A DNA stretch of 64,000 bases. Origin: Siphonodentalium dalli (taxonomy: Eukaryota > Mollusca > Scaphopoda > Gadilida > Siphonodentaliidae). The notes beneath the pieces are model-generated. The model was not told the DNA's origin. It saw only the letters and a program-made list of their open reading frames with translations, and ran no database searches. Location of the stretch: assembly GCA_032622095.1 (NCBI GenBank), contig CP136061.1, positions 219,324,373 to 219,388,372 of the forward strand, read 5' to 3'. Of this stretch, positions 38,801 through 50,800 are shown piece by piece; the stretch's first letter is position 1, and every line of letters starts with the position of its first letter. A program made the position numbers and the translations under genes.

Positions 38801-41800
38801 TCCGCCGAATACGAAATTTCCAAATAGCAAAAGTATACTTTTGGGAGCAGTGTATATTCCTTCGATTAGTACGAAATATTACAATGATAATTGGAAAGAC
38901 GAATTAGAATCCGATATTCGTTATTTGCGACAAAACAATGAGCCGGTCCTCATTCTTGGTAATTTTAACGCTCGAACATCAAACCTTCCCGATTTTATAA
39001 ACCCTTTAACCCGCGATGAATCAGAACATTTATTGGGTATACATAGAAACATCCCTGAGCGCGGGCGATTGGCTAACGATTGCGGCACGAGGACAACCGA
39101 AGATAAGGGTAGGGCAAACTCTAGTGGATTAAAGTTACTTAACTTATGTCAGAATACGGACCTTCTAATATTTAATGGCCGCACAGGGGCTGACAATGGA
39201 ATCGGTAAATGCACATGTCGAGATACAAGTGTAGTCGACTATGTAATTGGCAGTGAAAATATTGTAGAGTCTGTTCGTGAATTTGAGATTTTAGAATTCT
39301 CGTGTCTATATTCAGAAGTGCATAAACCAATTCACATGAAAATGCATTTTGTGCAATTTAGTGAAAGTGATATTAATGTAAACGTCCCTGTAAACGGCAT
39401 TCCCCTCACAGCTAGGCCAAAGATGTGGAGGGATGATAAAGCAGACAACTTTCACGATTGCTTAATTAACGAAGTATCCAATGGGGCTTTGTATTCTATA
39501 TCCGCATTGAATTCAAGCTCTTCTCGCGAAGATATCAATGGAGCTTGTGAATCACTCGGCAAAGCGTTCACTCGCGCCGGGGAAATAGCATTTGGGAAAC
39601 CAACCATTAAAACTAGTGAAAATAAAACGGTAGTATCGAAACATGTATGGTTTGACAATGACTGTAAAGCAGCTCGTCGCAAATTTAACAAGTCACGAGC
39701 ATTGTATAATAAAACTAAATCACCAGGATACAAGCTGCAAATGAGCCAGGACGCTAAATCTTATCGCGGTATCATGGACCGTAAACGGAGAGAATCGATT
39801 AGAGTGAGATCTAGTGAGTTAGAGCGTGTGTCAAAAAATCCTAAAGAATTTTGGAAAAAATTAGATTGGTTTCACAAATCAGAAAATCCAGACCATGCTC
39901 TCGGTAAGCAAGATGCAACGCTACATGACTTCTTTGATCAGTTTCGGAAGTTGAACACAAATCCACACAGTGAAGTTGACACGAATTTTAACGTTCAAGT
40001 GCAAAATCTTGAGTGCCATTCCAGTTCGCCTTTTGATCTAGAACTAAATGGCCCAATTAGTGTGGAAGAAATTAGAACTGCGATTGGGAAACTAAAAAAC
40101 GGCAAATCTCCTGGTATAGATTATGTTATTAACGAATACATTAAATGTACAAGCGACTTCATGATTCCCATTTACGCCCTTTTGTTCAATGCAATTCTCG
40201 ATACAGGTGAATTTCCAGAACAGTGGGCGACGGGTCAAATTCTTCCCCTGTACAAAGGGAAAGGCAGTAAACGCGATCCAGATAATTACAGAGGTATCAC
40301 ACTTGTCAGCTGTATTGGAAAACTATTTACTGCTATTTTAAACAATAGGCTGAATGCAATATCCGATCGTGAAAATATCATTAGCGATTTCCAGGCTGGG
40401 TTTCGTCGTAATCACTCGACCGTGGATAATTTATTTATCTTGCACACACTGATTGACTTGTACTTATCGAGTGGGAGGAAACTATATTGCACTTTTGTTG
40501 ATTTAAAGAAAGCTTTTGACACTGTCTGGCGAAACGGTTTATGGCTAAAAATGATTCAAAATAACCTTAATGGCAAAGTGCTAAACGTGATACGAAATAT
40601 GTATTGCTGCATCAAGTCATGTGTTGTACAAGGAAATAAGAGATCAGAATTCTTTGCATGTGATTCAGGGGTAAGGCAAGGGGAAAACATTTCACCTTTC
40701 TTATTTTCTCTATTTATAAATGATATCGAATCGTTTTTTTCTGACTGCGCAATAGAGGAGTTGAAACTTGTGAACTCGACCTTTTTTGATAAATTTGGTT
40801 CATACTTAAAAATTATGGTACTGTTATACGCAGACGATACTGTAATTTTCTCAGACAGCGCAGAGGGTCTTCAACGCGCTTTGAATGCTTTCAGTGCCTA
40901 CACAGACGCGTGGAATTTGAGAGTAAACAAAATTAAAACTAAAGTTATGATATTCTGCCAGAAGAAACCACGCAAATGGCCAGATTTCAAATATGAAGAC
41001 GTTTACCTTGACGTGGTTGAAACGTTTTCATATTTGGGAATAACGTTTTTTTATAATGGACGTTTTTGTAAAGCAGTTAAGAGGCTGTCGGAGATAGGTA
41101 CTAAGGCTATGTATGCGCTGAAATATAAAGTTAGTAATATGGAACTTTGAAAGGGAACGCTCATATATTTATTTAAGTCAATTGTGGAACCAACATTCAT
41201 GTATGGATGCGAAGTCTGGGGCTTTGAAAACATGTGTAATCTAGAAAAGATAAGTTCCCACTTTTTAAAATATATTCTGCGTTTGAAAACAAGTACCCCC
41301 AACTATATATTATATGGAGAAACGGGACACATACCAATTGTTATAAAAACCAAAATGCGAATGTTGTCTTACTGGTCAAAACTTATTTCTGATGAAACGT
41401 CGGTAGCCAACAAGATATACCAACTCGCACTTGCTGTGGATGGTACCGATATAACTAGGGGTAAGCGGCTGCGTTGGGTTTCAGAAATCCAATCAATACT
41501 TCAGTTGACAGGATGCGCCGATCTCTGGCTGCGTCAATCTCCATTGACACTTGCACAGCGCAAGCGAGTTGAGAGAGTTCATATTGATCAGCACATTCAG
41601 AAATTGCGTGGTGACATGGGAAAATCGTCGAGGGGTGAATTTTATAGTCACATAAGGGATATGCCTAAATTTGACTCCTATATATCTGAAATATCGTTTG
41701 GATTGGCTAAATATCTGTTAAAACTCCGAAGCAGCAACCATAACCTACCAATAGAGCGAGGTAGATGGAAGCGTGAGGAGGTGAATGATCGAATCTGTAA

Positions 41801-44800
41801 CATATGTGGTAATGGGGTTGGCAACGAATACCACTTTGTTATTTTCTGCAAGCGTTTACAAGATCTGAGAGAAAAATATCTGCCCACATACTATTGGCAA
41901 TACCCGAGCCAAGAAAAGTTTTATAGACTACTGACCATTCAGAATATCAGTGTGTTGAGAAGACTTTGTATATTCATTAAGTTAGGCTTTCGCGTCGTGG
42001 ATGAAAACATTGATAACATGTCTCAAAATAAATAATTTTAGACGTATAAACTTATAACGTAAGAATATTGGCTTTATGATTAGATAAAACTGTTACATAT
42101 ATGGTCTTTGTATATGACGTTAGATTGATATAATGTATAACCTATGTAAACATGCTAGTGGGAATATACACGTGAAAGTATGTATTTGTTTATTTTTGTT
42201 GAGGTGATCCTATAATTCACCCTTCCTGTAAATATGTATATATGTCTTTACTCTAATGTTCTGCATTAACTTGCAGCGAGTTTGACAATAAATTCATTCA
42301 TTCATTCATTCATTCAATTGTCTAATAGATAATAACATCATGCTAAATCAATTTCCCATTTTCTCAGGCCAAACACTTTTAAAACCACGGGAGTGCAGTA
42401 TTTAATTTATTTTTATGTGTACCCATACCATAGCATGGTACATATAGTGTCGACGTCCAGATTGACCACTCGTCATTCATCCATCTGTCACACGCATAAT
42501 GCGATAACTCAAACATTTTCTATCCTATCAGAACCAAATTTTGTATATGAGTTTCTCAGCCCAAAATACAGATCAAGTTCAAATATGAGTTTGATCCGAG
42601 TTTATTTTATGGAGATATTTTCGAAAAAATATTCACTCTTTTTTTTAAGTTAACAAAATTTTAAAAACTAACACCATTATAACTCCGTCTGGGTACCCTG
42701 AGTCACCACACCAAATTTGGTTTAAATCGGTCCAAAGTATTGTGTTATGTACTGGTAAATTTGTTTGGAGCAATATTAAACTCAATTCAATCATTCCATC
42801 CCATGCCTTTGTACTACTTGTGCCAATATGCAGATAAAGAGAGCTATGGTATCTAAATTTAAAAAATGTTTCAACAATACACATGAAATGCTATTAACAG
42901 TAGACTATAAAATCTGAGTATATCACTCTACATATGATGTGAGGTCATTCTACATTTTATAGATTTAATAGAGATGCCAAATGTAAATGTCTGTGAATGC
43001 ATTCCAATGTTTGCAGGACTGATGTATGTTGTTCACATTATAAGCAATGGCATGCATATCGATGTGCATGACCTGCCGCATCAGTACCTGGATGGGTTAC
43101 TTGTAATAATGCATTATGTTTTAAGGGAAGTAACTCTTTATAATCATCATGTGCGTTTTATCTCTGCATTTAATAAAAGATGTCATTACCCGACTTTCTT
43201 GTCAATCGGAATGCATTTAAATATGAGGGACTATTTTAACATGTTAATATAGGTGGGTCAGTGGATATTAACACTAAGGGTCCAGTGAGAAATTAAAATG
43301 TATTAATATGCAACTAGCATAGTTATGACACAAAACACACTTGGCAAGTTAACATAGGTATGAATGGAAGTTCATTGATTAGAAGATACTAAAGCTATTA
43401 AACACTAACTATCTAAAATTATATGTCTTGTCTTTTGACCTGTATATAGTGATGATAGTCACTAATATACTTTATTTTATCCAAACATTGTCTGAGAACC
43501 ACCAGTGTTACACGTAATGACATCCGCGAAAAGGCGAACGGCTGCGACTGGACGTAATCGCGCAACTAGTTTAAACTCTAAATTATGCAGGTGAGACCTT
43601 CAGATGGGCAAACACAGGCTCATTGTGGCAATTGGTCCATCAATTGAACTCCATAAATGGGAATTAGTAGGCCGATTCGAAAATATAGGAATCACAAAGC
43701 CGATTCGGTATCGATCCCGAATCTGATTGCCGATGTCGACACCGAATCAAATCTTCGAAGCTTCACAGGTCCCTAATTTGTCTATAATAGTACATTGTAC
43801 ATAACAGTATACTCTATAATTCAACATCAAAACTCTAATTTACGATTCTGATCATAGTAATTTACTATCGACAAGGGATAGGTTAAACATCTGCCAATTG
43901 TGATTGGCCTCTCATTTTATTTCTGAGAAAGAATTCCACCAGGTTAGCTCCATGTCCACTTTCACTTTTAGGTATGTGCATGTAACATGAGATATTGCTC
44001 CTATACATGTTGTGTATTCTCTATCAAATAGAAGCAACAACATCAATTTTTATAATTTCTAAACTTTCAGATGACACCTTGGAATATAGATACCATTTGC
44101 AAAGATGGAACATCAAAAACGGTGAGTAAGGCTTGGTTCAATATAATTACTAGCAAAAAATTCACATAACATTTCTCTGTCTGTCTTAAACTCTTTACTG
44201 CTAGATGATGTCATGGTGTCGGGTGCTGGGCCACTGATGTTATGGACACTTTCCAGTGGAAAATTATAATGGGAATATCATGAACACCAAAAAATGTATC
44301 CGTTGAATGGCCATTGTTATTCACAATCCCAGAATAGCATACGCTGTTGAAAATTCAAAATACAATGGTTCTGATGCACCAATATCTGAGTCGCAGTTAC
44401 GAATAATGGCCAACTGCTTTTATGCTGAAGTAGGTCCGTACTCAGTATGGACTTACAGTGCACAGCATGACATTTTATGTCTATACTAAGTATAGACATA
44501 TTACAGCCAAGAGGTTAAACTGTCAAACGACGTAAGATGTCACAGCTCCATACTGTGTATCATCACAACAAAATCAAAGAAATGAAAGCAACTTCTGTTT
44601 ATTGCTAATTTACACTGATGTCTGTGTCATCACAGTTCTATTTATTGTGACATCACAGTCAGATACCAATTGGGTAGGCTCAGTTATTGCATATATATAT
44701 CTGTGTGAATCTTGGGCTATAAGCATGGAGTCAATCAAAATATACTAATGTGGAATTTTAACAGCCATAGATCCTGGGAATTGAATCCTTCCTGGGTTCT

Positions 44801-47800
44801 AGGCAATATTATGGAGATTTCACTCCTCTTTGAATAAGAAATATTGAGACATTTGCTGATGAAATGAGTTTCTTCTGGGCATCTGCCTTTTAAAAAAAAT
44901 GTGACCTATGTGGTTTATAATGTTCTAATGAAATTTTGTAACTTTTTTTTATATTCTTAACTATCATTCAGATCATCAATAAATCCATGCCACAGAACAA
45001 TGAAAATCTATCAGAGGATGATCGAGCAGAGAAACAGGTAACTTCTTTGTCATATATGTTAAAGATAACGTATCTCTCTGTTCCTAACAAGTTATATATA
45101 GTGTCCCGGAATATAATAATGAATATGAATCAAAGACACTTGTTAGGAAACTCTTCTATCAATTAATATTGATTTTATTGCAAATTTTCTGGTATAATAC
45201 ATACAAACTTTTGGGACAGTTTTACAACTATTTTTTAAACAAACTGTCGAAGCATAGCAAGAGTGAGAACTCTATCTTGTCAGCATGTCATTTTGATTAA
45301 GATATTTTACTCAAGACGACTACATCATGATTAAACCACTTTATCCACCGCTCACTATGTCTATTGACTATATAAAGCCTGCCTAATAAACGTTACGTTT
45401 ATTACGTCTATGTAGCTTTATTAGGTCAACATAGCTTTATTAGGTTAGTACTAGTTTTATGATGTAATTTGATATGCAAATTCCGCAGGTAACTAGGGAC
45501 GTCAACCAGCCTAAATGACGTCATTGTGATTTCGGAACGTTTTTATCGTTTATAATTCACTAAAATAATTTGTAAAATGATATATGTTTTAGCTCTAAAA
45601 CATCTATAAAACCTCAGAACAAGGTCTGTTTGTAATCAATGTAAAAATTCCAACGAACTATTTTGCTCTAAGCTGCACTCAGTTTTTTCCACATCATGAA
45701 TGCTAATTGGTTTGCTTGACCTAATAAATGTAATGGCGTCATCGAAGTAACAAATGTAAAACTGAGGAAAATGACAGATTTACCTCACAAAAGGCAAGTT
45801 TTGTGTGATGGATAAATAAAATATGTAGCTACTGATTATATCTGCTCGGGGGAGTTGACATCTATTGGACTTGGCAGAGCCTCGCATAATTGATGCTCAA
45901 ATCCCCCTCACGGACATAAATAATTTAAGCGACGACACTTGCTACATATTCTATATTTATTATGCCTTTATAGACAAATAATACACAATCTTCAGTTTTG
46001 CCTTTGTGTTATTCACAGGAAAAAAAATTTGTAGTTTTGAAATTGGTTGTTATAAAAATTATGTTTTGTTTCAATTGTGGCCTGGAAGATATATGCTCTC
46101 TTTAAACAGATATGATTTTTCGAACCTCAAATATATGTATACATTATTCCGGAGGGGTATATCAAAACATACGTGAAATATTTTTTTCCAAACTTGTTGA
46201 TATAATGCAAAAAAAAAACATGCTTCCTTTCTTACAATATACTGTGTGAGCTTCATGCAAAAATGATGGAGTGAAAAAATGAAGTGGTAATATGTATATA
46301 TGACTTCATTACATCATCCCATGTCACACAGGGTCAGTATAAATGTGTTCATCTATTTAGGCCACACAAAATCAAATTCCCATTTCTCAGGCCCAAAAAA
46401 GTTTGAAAATCATGCGTGTTTAATTGTAATTAAATTTATTTTTTCTGGGGCACACATCAACAAAGCCCTCTGCATCAGCTAGCTCTGGTTTAATTTCAGT
46501 TGCCAGCAGACATGTTAAGTTTTGAAAATGGCAATCAAGGAGATTTTTGCGGGAGGCATGCCCAAATATGCTCATGTTCCAAAAAATGTTTTAATTTATT
46601 TCTATCTTTTTATTTATAATTTTTCTGATGAAGATTACATAGTTTTTTATGAGTTGCTATTTGTGTTTATTTTACAAATATATATACCTAAATAAAATAG
46701 TAAAGAAAACAGAGTTTTATACAACTACTGAGAGATGCATGTATGTTTATTATAAAATAATACAATGCAAAATCACCGACATGCACATGTCAAGGACACC
46801 TGCTAACTTCCTGTTCTAATTCCTGTTAAAAATATTGAGTTTTCTCCCTTCTATTGTATTCTATTTGCACTCTGCCCAGACATTGTCATTCATGCTCGCT
46901 TACGTAATCCTAAGTCGTGTTATTAAATCTATTGTCTATACTTTTATGACAGCTTGCATGGCTACAAAGGGTGTTAAATGTAATTAGTCTCAATTAGTAC
47001 TGCTGATTAGTACTGAATGATGATGATTATGAAATTACTCTTGATGTTACCGACAGTTCGTTTAAATTTTTAGCAGTTTTGCTTAGCGTTGAAGTTACCA
47101 ACAGTGCATCTGCACATGCAGGAGAAATGGGTGGTCTCATGTATTTTGGAGGTTTTCCCTATGGTAATCCGGGAGTTTCACAGACAATCCATGAAACTTT
47201 ACAGCTCTGGTTGCCAGTGGCCATTATTTCTTGAGTAGATGTCCATAAAAAAGTTAGTTAATAGATTCCATGTCTTTTATTTCATAAAAAATTACCCAAT
47301 AAAGTATCATTGACACATTTTTATTGAGTTCGTAGATGTTATACGTCACACATGGTTATCAATTACAGTAAGTTAATCGGAAATATGATTCGATGAAATG
47401 GGTCTCAGTTCCATGCAAATTGAATACAAACTAACCGCGATTATTTCGTACAGAGTACGTGTTTTTTCCGTCATATCAAATGCAAATAAAAGCTTGCATA
47501 TGCAGGGTTTCGGAAGCATGTGCACGGCAAATTGACTTTGCATTGCCCATTTTTTATCCTCGAATGTGAGAATAGCTCGGTATTATTTAAGGCTTCAAAC
47601 TGCCTCTGGCCTTTGAAGCCGATCATAGCGAACGCTTTTTGGTCCTCTAGTCCTGAATTCACCTATGTGTATTTGCAATATTCAATAAACTCCCACTTCT
47701 CGAACTGACTCAAAGTGAACTGTCTGGGAATTGTTCTTCTCAAATTCATCCCTGTGTATTCCCAATAAACGAAATTTTTACAATTTGATTCCTATCCATC

Positions 47801-50800
47801 ACATTGATTGCACCATATTGTTGACCATGCAGAGAACTCACACTCCACCAGAATGCTATTTTGTAGAGCTTATGAAAACAGTATAGACTGATGATGCCAA
47901 ATCTTGAGAAAAAGTATCTTTGCAAAAACATTTATAATGTACGAGTCACAGTATAATAGAGACCTTTTGCAAAATCACTATTACGATTACGGATAGGATA
48001 TATCGTCCTAATAATGTGGTCACCATCACAACTTACATATGATGGTTAATTGGTGAGACGGCATATGCCCCACTATATTTAGTTACACATACAGTAATGC
48101 TCTAATTAATCGACCTCTTAACCAAAGCAGAATTATGGGTAACTTTTCAGGATTTAGTCAAAAATATGGCTTGTTGCCATTCATCGGAAAGCTCTCGGGG
48201 AGAGCTTTCCGATGAATGGCAACAAGCCATATTTTCGACTTAATCCTGAAAAGTTACCCATAATTCTGCTTTGGTTAAGAGGTCGATTAATTAGAGCATT
48301 ACTGTATATCTGATGGAAAAAGTAATGGGTGTCTCTTTCAGATCCCATGTTCTTATCTGTGTGTTATACACCGCACAGATAATGTTAGAGCGTCCCCAAG
48401 CAGGACCGCTGGCACATCATTGACACATCTGCAAATAATTAAACTGCGTTGGGTATACATGTATTTTCGTCTCACATAAGAACCCCCATGCATAAAGATC
48501 AAATTTTTTGCCATATACTGACAGGATAGTGCCCATATCCATAATTTTGATCGTGATTTTGCAAAAGGTATCTATTTTCAAGAAATTAAGGTTAAATGGA
48601 CTCAAAGCCCTCGAAGTGAGTTCGTGTGAAATATGATAAACAACTATTATCAACAAGTATAATTGAAATTAGATCAACTTTGTTCTAGGTTACAATATAA
48701 ACAACTCTCCATTAACGAGATTTCTCATGTCAAAACCATTGTTATGCAAACATTATATGTTACAGTGGCATTACCGATCCAATTAGTCCAATAAGATGCC
48801 AAAGTTTAATCAAACTTTATATCAAACATTGTAAAATATTCTGAAAATGATATTTAGAATTAAATATTTGACCTTACTACATAATTAGTGATGTTTGTTG
48901 ACAAATCACTTTAACAGTTTTGTTTGCATAACAATGATTACAACATGCAAAATTTTGTTATTGGAGAATTTTCAATAATTAATATAAAAACAATGTTTAT
49001 ATATTTCTTCATGTTCTTCTTGGTGGTGATGTTTTTACCGATGTTTTAAAAACAATTTTCTTTCACATCTACTCACTGCAAAGTCTTGGGTCCCTTTAAT
49101 GGCATCTTTCAAAATATTATTTAAATTTGGACGTCTCCATTACATTGATGACACTCCGCTAGTGTTTTCACATATGCACAACTCACATTTTATTTGGTCC
49201 ACTGTCTGATAAAAACTACATGCATGAGCGTAGACTTGCCGCAATGCTAAGTTAACTAATCGCTTCTACTTTCTAATGCATCTCAGGGAACTTTACCCTT
49301 GCCATGAGTAAGGTCAAGATTCTTATATAAAGTTACCTTCAGTTGAGTTACTTTGTGATAATTCTGTCCCCTACCTAAGACTACCTTAGAGAATGGATAT
49401 TGCATTGAATAACTGATTGTCACCTGAAATTTTTTGGAGGACTATTGTAATCAGCCGTGTCTGTCTGTCTGTCTGTCCGTGCGACCGTCCCATTCCTTGT
49501 CTGGATGTTAAGTTCAGTTCAAATTATCCGATTGAATCAAAACTTGGTATGAGGAATAACCATCTCATTATTTAGTTCAAGTTCGATTTTGGTCACAGTA
49601 TGATGAATTTTTATGGCATTAAGGACTTTGCTAACCCATTTTCAACCCATATCTGATGGAGTCAAATTCAAGGATTATGTTCACTTTTATTAGTAATCAA
49701 AGCAACAAAACCCATTGATGCAACATTTTAAGAGTATAATTCATGGTGGATTATGTTAGAGAAATACAAAATGTGAAATTTATAGAGGTTTTTAAAATCT
49801 ATTTGTTTCAAACCCAAATTCAACAAAGACAAAGTCCATATCTAAGAACAAATTATGGGTATGTGTACTGAACACTGTGAAGAATGATAACAATATAAAT
49901 ATGCTCACATTTCTCGAGTGTTCTTTGGATTTTTGGCTTGGAAGCAGTTGTTTACAAATGGTAGATTTCATTGCTCAGTAATGCTGTTTGGATACTGAAT
50001 TTGATGGGTCAAGTTAATGTTCACTCAAGGTGCTGACCCATGATAATATTATCTCCTGATTGGTGACCTAGTTTCTGGGCTACAGGGTACACCCAGATTG
50101 AGGATTACACAATGTTTTTGTCAAGAGATTCACAATACACACCGGTCTACCGATATTAACACTTAATTGTCACCTCCCAACCAACAATTAATGTCAGGCA
50201 AGTTACTCTACCATTTGTAAACAATTGTTTCTTAGTAACTTTATCAAAGAACGCTTGATAAATATTAATATTATTTTATTGTTCATCATTCTTCACAGTG
50301 TTCAGTACACATGGGAAGATTTTTTTCTTAGATATGGAATTTGTGTTTGTTGAATTTGGGTTCGAAAAGATAGATTTTCAAAATCTCTATAAATTTCACA
50401 TTTAGTATTTGTAACATAATCCACCATGAATTATACTCTTAAAATTTTGCATTACTGGGTTTGGTTACTGTGATTACTAATAAAAGTGAACATGATCCTT
50501 TATTTTGACTCTATCAAAGTTGGGGGAAATTGGGTTAGCAAAGTCCTTAATCCCCTTTTTTTAACTTAGAGATTTTTGTTTTGGTTGTCCCGATGATAAT
50601 TTGAACAATATTCAGCATAATTTCTTTATATTTTGTACGTGGTTCTCAGAAGATGCAGGCCAAGTTCGATTTTGGTCATGCTCTGATGATTTTTAACAGA
50701 GTCAAGCCCTTTTTTTATTTATTTTTACTTAGAAAGTGCTTTTTTTGCGTTTTATAATTCTTTTTTTCTCTTTATTTTCTTCTGCAGCAAGTGCATACAC

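Larger units (their letters stand above)
35520..42316 (+). mobile_element. Near-complete APE-type non-LTR retrotransposon in cdc37 intron 4
   Basis: About 6.8 kb in the same orientation as cdc37. It holds a 5' UTR (start uncertain, about 35520-35600), ORF1 (35715-37511), ORF2 (to 42035), a short 3' UTR with AATAAA at 42287-42292 and an (ATTC)n tail to about 42316. The two ORFs share one frame. Apart from three TGA codons the coding region is open, so the insertion is recent or was recently active. No target-site duplication could be fixed. Confidence 0.85.
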
